DNA of 64,000 bases, taken from NCBI RefSeq assembly GCF_004104375.1, contig NZ_QOVM01000003.1:372001-436000 (forward strand), read 5' to 3'. The position numbers and the translations under genes were made by a program. Of the stretch, positions 43,686 to 53,056 are shown one piece after another. Each line of letters begins with the position of its first letter. The stretch's first letter is position 1. The notes below the pieces were generated by a model. The model saw only the letters and a program-made list of their open reading frames with translations. It ran no database searches and had not been told where the DNA came from. This DNA comes from Leeuwenhoekiella aequorea. GTDB taxonomy: Bacteria; Bacteroidota; Bacteroidia; Flavobacteriales; Flavobacteriaceae.

Positions 43686-44912
43686 TTATAATGAATGTTT
43701 TTTAGGTCTTAATAAAATAACCACTAACACCAATATTATTAATGTAATAATGCCTCCATAAAGGAAGCTTTGATTTGGGAATGTAGTACCCAAAAATCCT
43801 GCCAATGGATATGCAAATGCCCACCATAGATGTGAAAATGCAAAATGAGAACCGTAGACTTTACCTTGTTCTTCGATGGGTACTGTTTCTCCGATAAGTG
43901 TTTCGGATGGAATCTCCGCAAGGCTTTGACCAAGTCCGGCAACAATCCATACAATGAATAACATTGAAAAATCGAGGTAATTGGCAAAACTTATGGCAAC
44001 TCCTAAAATCAGAGCTCCAATAATGAGAGATATGCGTCTTGATTTGGATTTATCAATTGCTCCAGAAACAAATGCCGCTACCATTGCACCAATAGCGAAA
44101 GCTGCCATAATGATTCCGTAATCTTTATCTGTAAGTTCCAATCCACCTTTGACCAATATGATGGTATTGACCAAGATAAGTGCGCCAGCAACCGCAGAAA
44201 CAAATTCAATGAATAATGCGAAGCGCACGTATTGATTGGAAAATAGTAGTCTAATACCCTTTAAAACATCTTGCCAAGTGGTTGGCTTTATCTTACCCTC
44301 GATTTCGTCTGCAACAATATCCAGCTTACTTTTTGGAAGGCTCAACAATAAAATACCTGCGATAACAAATGTAACAGCATCGACAAAAAATATTTCCCTT
44401 GCACCTAACCAGATGGCTAAAATCCCTGCCAAGCCTGGACCCAATACTCCTAACAGCTGATACGTGGCTGCCGATAAACCTATCGCTTGTCTGTATATTG
44501 ATTTATCTACAATCTGCGGAATGATAGACCGATAAGTCGGACTAAAAAATGCGTTAAATACATTCATCAGAAAAATGAGGACATAAATTTGCCATTCTTC
44601 AGTCACGAAAGGCAGACAACCTACTATAACCATTCTGATAAAATGTGTGGTATAGAGTATTTTCTTTCGGCTAATCCTATCTGCTAATACGCCTGCAAAA
44701 GGCGAAAATACAATGAATGCAGTAACTCGTAAAGTAAGAGCTGTTGCCAATATGACCGCAGCCCTTTCTTCGCCGAACTGATATGCCAAAAGAGCCAACC
44801 CGACCCACGTAAAGGCATCGCCCAATAAACTTATGGTCTGTGCCAAATAAAGTTTTGCGAATAAACGATTACGTAAAGCTTGGAAGGGCTCTAATAGTTT
44901 TGACAGTTTCAT
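43686..44912 (-). CDS. MFS transporter (NreB/EntS-like)
   Basis: This 408-residue, 12-TM major facilitator protein has the loop motif GVLADRISRKKILY after TM2 and TM4-5 FFSPTYRSIIPQIVDK, as in the drug/metal exporters of the NreB/EntS group. It lies 13 bp after the CzcA gene in a metal operon, so export of Ni, Co or a chelated metal is a reasonable guess, but substrate cannot be read from sequence. Confidence 0.82.
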   Translation of the reverse strand: MKLSKLLEPFQALRNRLFAKLYLAQTISLLGDAFTWVGLALLAYQFGEERAAVILATALTLRVTAFIVFSPFAGVLADRISRKKILYTTHFIRMVIVGCLPFVTEEWQIYVLIFLMNVFNAFFSPTYRSIIPQIVDKSIYRQAIGLSAATYQLLGVLGPGLAGILAIWLGAREIFFVDAVTFVIAGILLLSLPKSKLDIVADEIEGKIKPTTWQDVLKGIRLLFSNQYVRFALFIEFVSAVAGALILVNTIILVKGGLELTDKDYGIIMAAFAIGAMVAAFVSGAIDKSKSRRISLIIGALILGVAISFANYLDFSMLFIVWIVAGLGQSLAEIPSETLIGETVPIEEQGKVYGSHFAFSHLWWAFAYPLAGFLGTTFPNQSFLYGGIITLIILVLVVILLRPKKHSL

Positions 44913-44925
44913 CTATTCTCTTAAA

Positions 44926-47900
44926 TCATATTGTTTCGTTTGAATTCCGTTTTTTATTAACTAATAGCTGATACACACAAGGAATTACCACCAAGTTCAA
45001 AATAGTAGCTGAAAGCAAACCACCCAAAATCACAACTGCCATAGGGCTTTGTATTTCACTTCCGGGTTCGCCACCTTTTAAGGCTAATGGTATCAATGCC
45101 AGACCTGTGGTAAAGGCAGTCATTAAAATGGGATTTAATCTATCTAATGCACCTTTCTTTATCAATTGAAAGCCTTGGATTCCTTCCTTTCGTAAATCTT
45201 CATAACGTGATACCAATAAAATACCATTACGGGTTGCTATTCCAAAGAGACTGATAAATCCAATGGTCGCAGCGATACTGATGATTCCTGATGTGAAGTA
45301 CACAATCAAAATACCACCAATCAACGCTAATGGTAGATTGATTAAGACTACGAACGCCAGTTTTACATCCTTGAACTCATAATATAATAGCAAGAAAATG
45401 ATGGCTATTGCAATTATGGCTGTTATCAAAAGCAATTGTGATGCTTTGGATTCACTTTCAAATTGTCCGCCATATTGTACACGATAACCTTCTGGCATAT
45501 TTACATTGCTGGCGACCACTTCCTTTATTTCGTTAACGGCACCACGTAAATCCCTGCCTTGAACATTGGCTGCTACCACAATCTTACGTTGCACATCTTC
45601 TCGATTGATAGTGTTTGGACTGCTTACAGATTGAATAGTTGCCAGTTCGCCCAAAGTGGTTTGACCACCATTTGGAAGACTTATTAACGTGTTACCGATA
45701 TTCTCAATGTTGTCCCGAAACGGTTTTTCATAGCGAACTACCAAATCAAAGTATTGCTGTCCTTCGTAAATTTCGCCTGCTTCTTCGCCTGCAAAAGCGA
45801 TATCTACCTGTTCCATTAAATTACCGACCGTCATTCCATAAGCCGAAAGAATCTGGCGTTTGGGTTTGATGCGTATTTGTGGTACTTCAATTTGTTGGTC
45901 AACTGCAACATCTGCCAATCCATCAATATCCTTGATGTTCTGTTCTACACTTTTCCCTACTTCAAATAGACGTTGTAAATCGGAACCAAATATCTTGATG
46001 GCAATATTGGCACGTGTACCCGAAAGCATATGGTCAATACGGTGTGCGATGGGTTGTCCCAATGTGATATTAACACCAGGTGCGATGCTCAATTTATTTC
46101 GGACTTCTTCAAAGAACTCTTCTTTGGTTTTGTCCTCGAGAACAAAGGGCACATCGATTTCCGAAGCATTAACACCTTGGGCGTGTTCGTCCAGTTCGGC
46201 ACGTCCTTGTCTTCGAGTAACGACCTCTACTTCGGGCATATCCAATAAAATGGTCTCTATTAACTTTCCAGTCTTATTACTTTCTTCCAAAGACATTCCC
46301 GGTGGACCAACCACGCTAATTACCAATGAACCTTCATTAAATTCTGGAAGAAAACTTCTTCCCAATTGTGTGACAACTAAAAGACTCAATACAAATGCAA
46401 TGACAGTTACGCCTATAATGGTTTTAGGTATTTTAGTCGCACGTTCCAGAAGGTTGCCATAATGTTTCTGCAACCAACGCTCTACTTTTGTACCATCAGC
46501 TTGTTTGTTTAGAAGCTTCTCATTGTCCAATAAATAAGAACACAAAATAGGCGTAACCGTTACGGCAACAACCAATGAGGTCAATACCGATGTTACAAAG
46601 GCTATGCCCAGCGGTTGCAATAATCGACCTTCCATTCCGCTTAAAAAGAACAAGGGAACAAATGATACGATGATAATTAAGGTCGCGATAATAATAGAGC
46701 TTCGTATTTCTACAGAAGCATCACGCACTACTTTTATAGTCGATTGACGTTCTGCTTTTGGTTTTCTGATATTTTTGCGCAAGCGTTTATACACATTTTC
46801 CACATCGATGATGGCATCATCTACCAACGCACCAATGGCGATTGCCATACCACCCAAACTCATTGTATTTATGGTGTAACCCAACCATTTTAATATGATG
46901 ATGGAAACCAATAATGAAATAGGGATAGCCAGCAAGGAAATAACGGTAGTCCTCCAGTTCATTAAAAAGATGAACAGGATAATCATTACAAAAAACGCAC
47001 CTTCTAAAAGAGTCATATTTAGATTACTAATAGAAGCATCTATGAAATCGGACTGTCTAAAGATTTGGCTTTTGATGTTGACACCTTTTGGCAAGGTTGT
47101 TTCCAAGTCTGCAATGGCTTCGTCCAAGCGGTCTGTCAACTCCAAGGTATTCACATCGGGTTGCTTTGAAATGGTCAGAATCACAGCGGGTTTTGCATTT
47201 AATGAACCGTCGCCAATTTTATCGGCAGCTCCGATTTGTACAGTTGCTACATCTTTTATTTTGATGGTTTGACCATTCACTTCCTTAAGAACCGCTTCTT
47301 GTAAATCTTCAAGCGCATACGCTCTACCGCTACCTTTAATGATATACTGGTTACCATATTGATTAATCACGCCACCAGGTGCATTTGTGTTTGCTTCCTT
47401 AACGTGTTCTACCAATTCGGTTAGACTTACATTATAATGTTTCATCTTTTCAGGATTGGCAAATACTTGGTATTGCTTATAATCGCCACCAATGACTACT
47501 ACATTTGCAATACCACCAATCGCTTTTATGCGTGGTCTGATTGTCCAATCTGATAAGGTTCTTACTTCCATTGGCGATAAACTATCGGACGTTACGCCCA
47601 ATAACATTATCTCGCCCATAATGGATGAAATAGGTGCCATTGTTGGCGCGCCAATGCCTTCTGGTAAATTTTCCCTTACCATCGGGATGCGTTCACTAAC
47701 AATTTGGCGTGCTCGATAAATATCGGTTCCCCATTCAAATTCTATCCAAACAATTGAAATTCCTGCTGCCGATGATGAACGGATACGTCTCACATTGGGC
47801 GAACCGTTTAAGGCCGTTTCCAATTGATAGGTTACTAATTTTTCTACTTCTTCAGATTCCATTCCGTGCGCTTCGGTAAGAATTGTTACCGTTGGCGCTG

Positions 47901-48027
47901 TAAGGTCTGGGAATACATCGACGTTCATTGTACGTGCATAATACACGCCCAGTACACTCAATGCAACCGCTCCCAATAGAATGAGCAATCTGTTTTGAAG
48001 TGAAATTGATAATATTTTGTTTAACAT
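44926..48027 (-). CDS. czcA: CzcA/CusA-family RND metal pump
   Basis: This 1033-residue heavy-metal RND permease has an N-terminal TM, two periplasmic porter loops and TM4 acidic GALVDDAIIDVENVYKRL near residue 400. The three-acid DD..D arrangement is typical of CzcA (Zn/Co/Cd), in contrast to the DFGIIVDGA segment of the fused pump at 1637. The length is standard, and the OMF is encoded separately (49914). It is downstream of the adaptor, with a gap of 12 bp. Confidence 0.92.
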   Translation of the reverse strand: MLNKILSISLQNRLLILLGAVALSVLGVYYARTMNVDVFPDLTAPTVTILTEAHGMESEEVEKLVTYQLETALNGSPNVRRIRSSSAAGISIVWIEFEWGTDIYRARQIVSERIPMVRENLPEGIGAPTMAPISSIMGEIMLLGVTSDSLSPMEVRTLSDWTIRPRIKAIGGIANVVVIGGDYKQYQVFANPEKMKHYNVSLTELVEHVKEANTNAPGGVINQYGNQYIIKGSGRAYALEDLQEAVLKEVNGQTIKIKDVATVQIGAADKIGDGSLNAKPAVILTISKQPDVNTLELTDRLDEAIADLETTLPKGVNIKSQIFRQSDFIDASISNLNMTLLEGAFFVMIILFIFLMNWRTTVISLLAIPISLLVSIIILKWLGYTINTMSLGGMAIAIGALVDDAIIDVENVYKRLRKNIRKPKAERQSTIKVVRDASVEIRSSIIIATLIIIVSFVPLFFLSGMEGRLLQPLGIAFVTSVLTSLVVAVTVTPILCSYLLDNEKLLNKQADGTKVERWLQKHYGNLLERATKIPKTIIGVTVIAFVLSLLVVTQLGRSFLPEFNEGSLVISVVGPPGMSLEESNKTGKLIETILLDMPEVEVVTRRQGRAELDEHAQGVNASEIDVPFVLEDKTKEEFFEEVRNKLSIAPGVNITLGQPIAHRIDHMLSGTRANIAIKIFGSDLQRLFEVGKSVEQNIKDIDGLADVAVDQQIEVPQIRIKPKRQILSAYGMTVGNLMEQVDIAFAGEEAGEIYEGQQYFDLVVRYEKPFRDNIENIGNTLISLPNGGQTTLGELATIQSVSSPNTINREDVQRKIVVAANVQGRDLRGAVNEIKEVVASNVNMPEGYRVQYGGQFESESKASQLLLITAIIAIAIIFLLLYYEFKDVKLAFVVLINLPLALIGGILIVYFTSGIISIAATIGFISLFGIATRNGILLVSRYEDLRKEGIQGFQLIKKGALDRLNPILMTAFTTGLALIPLALKGGEPGSEIQSPMAVVILGGLLSATILNLVVIPCVYQLLVNKKRNSNETI

Positions 48028-48039
48028 TTCTCTTCGTTT

Positions 48040-49542
48040 TTAATGTTCGTGACCGTGTGCAGGTGTTGAACCAGACATTGAAGCCATTTTAACTTGGTAT
48101 GCTCCTGTGGTTACTACCACTTCGCCAACTTGTAAGCCTTGAATAATTTCTACATTCTCGCCATTACGCTTTCCTATTTTCACAGGTCGTCTTTCAAAAC
48201 TTTCCCCTGAAAGCTGTACGATGACGGAATAACTTCCATAATCTTCCAATAAAGCATTAACAGGAATCGTAGTATTTTGGGTAGCATTTCCCATTGCGAT
48301 TTGAACAGGTGTTAAGCTTCCTTCTGGCATATCGACATCTGCATTCACTTGTGCAAAAACTGAAATCAATGGATTTTCACGCTCCACATCCTTACCAATA
48401 GAAAGAATTTTGCCTTCCGCATCTGTTACATCTGCCCATTGTCCGTTGCTCGTTTGATACCAGATTCCCTGTACGTTCTCCATTGTGAGTCCATAGTTAG
48501 GTGCTAACTGGGTTTTCAATACTTTGGATTGGTGTGTGCCAATAGCTACCAATGCCACGCCTTGCGCCACATAATCGCCATTAGAAACCGTAATGGATTT
48601 TATAAACCCATCAAAAGGTGCGCGAATTTGTTTGCTTCCACCTGAAACACCAGATACCAATGATTGATAGTTGGCTTTGGCGATTTCAAAACTGCTTTCC
48701 ACTTTCTCAAATTCAGATTTGGGGACAATTTTAGAGTCGTATAACTCTTTCTTCCGTTCATATTCAGATTTGGCTTGTTGGAATGTCGCTTTCGCGGAAG
48801 CGATATCCGTACTTAAATTGTTGGATGCCAAACCTTGACTGTTCAAGCTCATCAAAAGCTGACCTTGTTTTACCGCTGTGCCTTCCGTAAGGTTATTCAC
48901 TTTAAAATCTACCACACCATTAGATTTTGCTGCCAAGGACTTTGTTGAACCTGGCGATGGCATCCAAACACCGGATGTATTGATGACATCGTAAATTTTA
49001 CCCGAAACTACAGGCGCGGTTTGAAAATCGATTTTCCAAGCTTGTTCCTTTAAAAACGAGATGCCCTCATCTTCTTCTTCCGTACCCAAAGCTTTTATGG
49101 CTTCATCTATATTAGCATAAACCGTAACATCGTCAATTGTTATTTTATCTGAATATTCAGGTGTAGTTAATTCAAAAACCAATTGATAGTTTCCTTCTTC
49201 TTTCGGTTGTATGGCAGGCGAAAAAATGCCTGGGGATGACGGTGCATCTACCGTATTTCTAATTCCTTTTCCATCTTTTATTAAGCTGACCGTTACAGAA
49301 CCTTCTTGAACGGGCTGGTGTTTATCCAAAACCGTAAAATGGGCTGCAAATCTACTTCCGTTACCTACTATGAGCGCAGGAAACTCAACAAAGAGTTCTG
49401 TTTTATCCGTCCAGATAGTATGGCTCAATCGTGGAATTTCTTCGCCCACGTGACTACCATCTTCGTTGTGTGCGTGTGCGTCTTCTGACTTGTTATTGCA
49501 GGACATTGCCAAAAAGGCGAGCACTATTATTATATATTTCAT
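48040..49542 (-). CDS. czcB: CzcB-type RND adaptor lipoprotein
   Basis: This 500-residue adaptor has a lipobox near residue 15 (LAMSCNN), a short His-rich stretch (HAHNEDGSH) and an extra N-terminal immunoglobulin/FixH-like domain (about 30-150). The HlyD-like hybrid, coiled coil (about 240-290) and barrel domains follow, with a C-terminal HGHEH. It is longer than the adaptor at 6069 because of the extra domain. It bridges CzcA and the TolC-like protein. Confidence 0.9.
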   Translation of the reverse strand: MKYIIIVLAFLAMSCNNKSEDAHAHNEDGSHVGEEIPRLSHTIWTDKTELFVEFPALIVGNGSRFAAHFTVLDKHQPVQEGSVTVSLIKDGKGIRNTVDAPSSPGIFSPAIQPKEEGNYQLVFELTTPEYSDKITIDDVTVYANIDEAIKALGTEEEDEGISFLKEQAWKIDFQTAPVVSGKIYDVINTSGVWMPSPGSTKSLAAKSNGVVDFKVNNLTEGTAVKQGQLLMSLNSQGLASNNLSTDIASAKATFQQAKSEYERKKELYDSKIVPKSEFEKVESSFEIAKANYQSLVSGVSGGSKQIRAPFDGFIKSITVSNGDYVAQGVALVAIGTHQSKVLKTQLAPNYGLTMENVQGIWYQTSNGQWADVTDAEGKILSIGKDVERENPLISVFAQVNADVDMPEGSLTPVQIAMGNATQNTTIPVNALLEDYGSYSVIVQLSGESFERRPVKIGKRNGENVEIIQGLQVGEVVVTTGAYQVKMASMSGSTPAHGHEH

Positions 49543-49562
49543 CTTTCGTATGTTTTTGATTT

Positions 49563-49853
49563 TTAATGGTCGTGGTGTTCTGACTCATCATCGTGTTTGT
49601 GGGTGTCAGAATCATCATCTGTATGATTCCCTTCTGAATCGTGGTCGTGCCCGTGTTCCTCTGTTTTTGTTTCCATAGAATCAGTTCCTACTTTAAACTC
49701 TTCTAGCTCTATGGTTTCTTCCGTATGACTACCATCCTCATTATGCTCGTGACCGTGGTCGTCAGTATTTTCGGTTTTTGTTTCTCGACAAGAGGTTACT
49801 AAAAATGTTGATGCGATTGCTATTGCGAATATTGATTTTGAAATTTTACTCAT
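49563..49853 (-). CDS. His/Asp-rich metal-binding lipoprotein
   Basis: This 96-residue protein starts at 49853 (MSKISKSIFAIAIASTFLVTSC, quoted in part: TFLVTSC lipobox) rather than at the upstream ATG at 49895, since the signal peptide begins there. The mature part is a chain of HGHEHNEDGSH-like units and ends HKHDDESEHHDH. It is very likely a periplasmic or outer-membrane-attached divalent-metal buffer for the Czc pump (inference from composition and position). The repeated His/Asp units also occur at the start of the adaptor. Confidence 0.75.
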   Translation of the reverse strand: MSKISKSIFAIAIASTFLVTSCRETKTENTDDHGHEHNEDGSHTEETIELEEFKVGTDSMETKTEEHGHDHDSEGNHTDDDSDTHKHDDESEHHDH

Positions 49854-49913
49854 TGCTAAATATTTGTTTTGGTATTCGTGAATCTTCGATTTCATAATTG
49901 TATGTTTAAAAAT

Positions 49914-51098
49914 TTATAACTGATGTTTTAATAATTGTGCTTGAAGCAGTTGCAGTTCCTTTTCCATTTGCAGCATTTTATCTGATGCATTCCGATAAAA
50001 CTGAAGCTCCACGTAATAATCCATAAACGAATACTCGCCCAACATATAAGCCTTAAAAAGCAGTTGCTCGCTATTTAAATTGCCCATAGTGGTTTGATAC
50101 TCATTAAATTTTTCGAGTATCAATTCGTATCGATTATAGGTTTTTTGAAATTGTGTATAAAGCGAAGTGGTAACTACCTGCGTGTTGGACTGTTGATACT
50201 CATAATTCGCTTCGGCAGCTTTTACTTTGTTCTTGCTACTCCAAAGTGGAATTGAAACACCGCCATAAAACCCAGAATAATGACTACCGCTAACGCCTTG
50301 ATAATTATAGCCAAGTGCCACGTTTGGCAGCACCTTGTTTTTTTCCAGTTTTACTTTTTGACGAGATGCAGATTCATTAGCCTTTAATTCTTGTAGTAAA
50401 GGGTCTTTCGCTAATTTTTCCTGCCAAAGATTATCTACCGTACCAACTTCGATAGGTAATGCAATACTTGACGAAATACCATCAATTGCATTGCCTCCGT
50501 TCAAGGTTTTGAGTTTGGATAACAAAATTTGGATTTCGCTTTCAATCTGTTCCACAACAAACTGCTCTTGAATCCAAGCAATTTTCGCTTTATTCAAATC
50601 TAAAATGCCTACTTGCTCGGTATCAAAAAGTTTTTGGATTTGGTCAAAAACCTGCTTGCTCTGGGTTTTTCTTTCTGCTTCAATAGTTTTTTGCTTTTGC
50701 AAGAAAGCAAGTTCCAAAAGCGTATTTTTTGCTTTCAATAAGACTTCCAGTCTTTTATTAGCATAGGCTGACGCTAACTGTTGCGATTTAGACTCGTTCC
50801 ATTTGCTACGAGCAGCATATACCGTTGGGAATTCAAAAGATTGCGATAGTTGATATTCGGTATAATCTCCAGTTGTATTGTCGCCAAATGGCAAATAAAA
50901 GCCAGAAAGCTGTGGGTCAGGCAAATTATTGTTGCTCCTGTTTTCGAGTTGCTGACTTTCAATGAAAGATTGATAGCCTTTTAACTCTGTATTGTTCTGT
51001 TCTATTTCGTTAAGCAGTTCCCCAATATTTTTATCCTGTGAGAAACCATTAACATAGAACAGGCATCCGCAAATCGCGGACACGATGTATTTGTTCAT
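49914..51098 (-). CDS. czcC: TolC-type outer-membrane factor (CzcC)
   Basis: This 394-residue TolC-family protein has a signal peptide (ending NGFSQ), two long helical repeats and the strand pair LPDPQLSGFYLPFGDN, then PNVALGYNYQGVSGSHYSGFYGGVSIPLW near the middle (in short GVSIPLW). It forms the outer-membrane exit duct of the Czc pump. The three structural genes lie in order czcC-His protein-czcB-czcA on the minus strand. Confidence 0.88.
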   Translation of the reverse strand: MNKYIVSAICGCLFYVNGFSQDKNIGELLNEIEQNNTELKGYQSFIESQQLENRSNNNLPDPQLSGFYLPFGDNTTGDYTEYQLSQSFEFPTVYAARSKWNESKSQQLASAYANKRLEVLLKAKNTLLELAFLQKQKTIEAERKTQSKQVFDQIQKLFDTEQVGILDLNKAKIAWIQEQFVVEQIESEIQILLSKLKTLNGGNAIDGISSSIALPIEVGTVDNLWQEKLAKDPLLQELKANESASRQKVKLEKNKVLPNVALGYNYQGVSGSHYSGFYGGVSIPLWSSKNKVKAAEANYEYQQSNTQVVTTSLYTQFQKTYNRYELILEKFNEYQTTMGNLNSEQLLFKAYMLGEYSFMDYYVELQFYRNASDKMLQMEKELQLLQAQLLKHQL

Positions 51099-51123
51099 TG
51101 TTTGAAATTTTAGGTTTAATCTT

Positions 51124-51141
51124 ACCTGTCGGCTGACAGGT
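51124..51141. repeat. CCTGTC palindrome
   Basis: ACCTGTC-GGCT-GACAGGT is a perfect 7-bp inverted repeat between czcC and the His-rich gene. It resembles the larger palindrome at 52614-52635 and the short palindromes scattered through flavobacterial intergenic DNA. It may act as an attenuator for the czc genes. Confidence 0.5.
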
Positions 51142-51192
51142 CTGCATTTATAAAAGGGAATAATACCATAGCGATACCATTCTCCTAAATGA

Positions 51193-51633
51193 TTAACCTA
51201 AAGATGGTGGGCCTCGTGAGTCGAGGGAAGAGAGGTAGGGATTAAAATATGTATTGGGTGGATGATAGACAGGCGGTTTACTATTTTGCCTATAGTCAAT
51301 CAAAAAGATTTTTTGAGTTTCAAAAGAACTTTTTACTATATCCTTATCAACATTGGTCTGCTGCTCAACTGTATTCCTTTTAAGTACAACAATATCGCTG
51401 GATACCGTTGAGTGGACGTGCATTTCCATAAAGAACCCAAAAAATCCGTATGGGGATTCTTCCTTTTCGTGCGAACTGTCATCGTGATGATGGTGTTCGT
51501 CAGTATGAGCAATATCTGAAAAGGAATGCGTTTCCTCGTGCTGATGGTGCAAATGCGGAAAAACCTGATGCAGCATCATAAGGCTAAACAAGCCTAAAAA
51601 GAAAAATGCCGCTATTTTATTTGGTTTTTGCAT
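51193..51633 (-). CDS. His-rich membrane-anchored protein heading the czc operon
   Basis: This 146-residue protein has an N-terminal TM/signal (about 8-27) followed by HLHHQHEETHS and DEHHHHDDSSHEKEE, then GFFGFFMEMHVHS. It is likely a metal-binding periplasmic protein. It is the first gene of the leftward metal operon and has a strong promoter-like TATCTTTG just upstream. A counterpart is seen at 1122-1517 in the other metal island. No known family is recognised. Confidence 0.68.
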   Translation of the reverse strand: MQKPNKIAAFFFLGLFSLMMLHQVFPHLHHQHEETHSFSDIAHTDEHHHHDDSSHEKEESPYGFFGFFMEMHVHSTVSSDIVVLKRNTVEQQTNVDKDIVKSSFETQKIFLIDYRQNSKPPVYHPPNTYFNPYLSSLDSRGPPSLG

Positions 51634-51639
51634 TAATTA

Positions 51640-51647
51640 CAAAGATA
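51640..51647 (-). promoter_or_regulatory. -7 element of the czc operon
   Basis: On the minus strand TATCTTTG stands 6 nt before the ATG at 51633, so the first transcript of the czc operon should be leaderless or nearly leaderless, like those at 705 and 1122. No TGCA-N7-TGCA operator is seen here, so a different regulator must control it. Confidence 0.5.
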
Positions 51648-51761
51648 GCAATATTTCTTGTCTGGGAAAATTGACACACTATCAAACTAAATTCTAAATT
51701 ATTTTATAAGTATTGCAAAGGGGGAAAATCCAGTTTAAGGTACTGGATGAACCTTTTGGCT

Positions 51762-52598
51762 TTATGCCATTGCATAGACTTCGTCGAACAGTTTTTTATC
51801 CAACCGTTCTTGTTGGCCAAAGCTTTTCTTCAAAACATTATGAAGTACTGAATTAAACGCATTGTAACCTAACCACAGATTTGGTTCTTCATTGAGCAAC
51901 AAGGCTTCATAGTTTAAGATTTCGATGACCTCACGAGATTTTTTCGACGGGTCGCTATTATTATCGCTACATTCATACCTAAACAGTTTTGTTTTGTCAA
52001 GAATCGCTTTTACAAATTCCTGTGTATCGATGATTTTAAATTCTTTCATCTTGTCGAATTTCTTTGTAATGGTATAGAATTCATTGTCGAGAAATTTATC
52101 GAATAGATTGTTCAGCCTCGGCATAATCAAGTGCGTATTGTTCTTACTGTGCTTGATGGAAAACTCGATTTCCGCTTGAGAAACGTGCAAGCCATTTGAA
52201 CATACTTCCCTGTAAAACCCAAAGTGTCCAGAGGTCTTTTCACTTCCGTCATACGAGTTTTTGAACCGAAGCATCGGCAGTATCAAGTCCTTATGGTTCT
52301 TGACCGTAAACTGGCTTTTATCATCGATGATAAAGTCGGTAATAAACGACCTATCATTTTTGTTGATGGTGCGTTTGTGGAAATTCAGTTGTTCATCGGT
52401 CAGCATTTCTTCAGCTTTCTTGAAGAACAGTTGATTTGGAATGTGGCCATAGCTGTTCGATACCACATTGACGATTTTGCCATTAGAGATTATGGCATTT
52501 TCAAGCCCTCTTCGGGATTCCATCTGTGTCAGACTTTTTAAGGATTTCATTTCTGATGGAACAAAGATTTCATCCTGTTGTAGATTTTGTAAATACAT
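51762..52598 (-). CDS. DUF932 (phage/plasmid-type) protein
   Basis: This 278-residue protein of the DUF932 group is often found on plasmids, phages and ICEs. It contains KTSGHFGFYREVCSNGLHVS and IEFSIKHSKNNTHLIMPRL (in family members the motif is R.vCsNG...), then YNAFNSVLHNV near the end. Its function is unknown, but it is linked to replication or establishment of mobile elements. A small gene and a duplicated leader precede it. Confidence 0.8.
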   Translation of the reverse strand: MYLQNLQQDEIFVPSEMKSLKSLTQMESRRGLENAIISNGKIVNVVSNSYGHIPNQLFFKKAEEMLTDEQLNFHKRTINKNDRSFITDFIIDDKSQFTVKNHKDLILPMLRFKNSYDGSEKTSGHFGFYREVCSNGLHVSQAEIEFSIKHSKNNTHLIMPRLNNLFDKFLDNEFYTITKKFDKMKEFKIIDTQEFVKAILDKTKLFRYECSDNNSDPSKKSREVIEILNYEALLLNEEPNLWLGYNAFNSVLHNVLKKSFGQQERLDKKLFDEVYAMA

Positions 52599-52613
52599 TA
52601 CTTTTGAATTTAG

Positions 52614-52635
52614 ACCTGTCTGCCGACAGGCAGGT
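52614..52635. repeat. CCTGTCTGCCGACAGGCAGG palindrome
   Basis: A 22-bp imperfect palindrome of the CCTG.CTG.CG.CAG.CAGG kind lies between DUF932 and the small gene upstream and touches the stop codon of the latter. It resembles dispersed extragenic palindromes common in flavobacterial genomes and may end or stabilise transcripts. Confidence 0.55.
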
Positions 52636-52796
52636 TAAACATTTTCTGATAATACTCGGTAATAGTTGGGATGCTTATCCCTGTAATAAGCCAAGTGACT
52701 TTCGCCACTATCAATGTCATAATTTTTACTACTTGACTGATAATGCTTTTCAGCTTCTTGTAGCGAAATTTTAGGTTTTTCAGATACTCTTTTCAT
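52635..52796 (-). CDS. Small 53-residue protein upstream of DUF932
   Basis: The frame encodes MKRVSEKPKISLQEAEKHYQ and then about 33 more residues with YYRDKHPNYYRVLSENV. It is hydrophilic and helical with many Tyr residues. It has a full-length 136-bp leader identical in layout to that of parB, which makes a real gene likely. Function is unknown. Confidence 0.55.
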   Translation of the reverse strand: MKRVSEKPKISLQEAEKHYQSSSKNYDIDSGESHLAYYRDKHPNYYRVLSENV

Positions 52797-52805
52797 AATG
52801 ATATA

Positions 52806-52941
52806 TTTTGATTAAACAATATTTGAGCAGTACCCAAACGGAAGATAAAATCTCAGCTCAAAAGGAAACGGATTAAATAAGCGTAGGATGTTGCGTTGGC
52901 TTTATGCCGTAGTCTTTTGATGGGTGTATTTTACGAGTTTA
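52806..52941 (-). repeat. Duplicated 136-bp leader, copy 1
   Basis: This stretch directly upstream of the small gene matches 54865-55000 (upstream of parB) without gaps, at most positions. On the minus strand it can fold into an outer stem TTTGAGC/GCTCAAA with an inner AGAT/ATCT hairpin. It probably contains the promoter and a cis-acting RNA or operator for ICE maintenance genes. Confidence 0.75.
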
Positions 52942-53014
52942 CTTTTGCGCTAACTATTGATTGATAACCCCCTCTTTGTAAATACATTTTTTAAAAACTA
53001 TCATAAAAAAGAAA

Positions 53015-53040
53015 AAGGGCCAGCACAAATGCCGACCCTT
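53015..53040 (-). terminator. Rho-independent terminator of parB
   Basis: On the minus strand AAGGGTCGGCA-TTTG-TGCTGGCCCTT folds into an 11-bp stem with two G-T pairs, followed by TTTCTTTTTT. It lies 17 bp after the parB stop and is the clearest intrinsic terminator in this part of the element. Confidence 0.85.
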
Positions 53041-53056
53041 CCTCAAACAACAAAAG

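Noticed and set aside
45860-46462. Open frame of 200 codons on the plus strand
   Set aside because: It lies entirely inside czcA on the opposite strand, has Ser/Thr-rich composition typical of antisense frames, and shows no domain or promoter.
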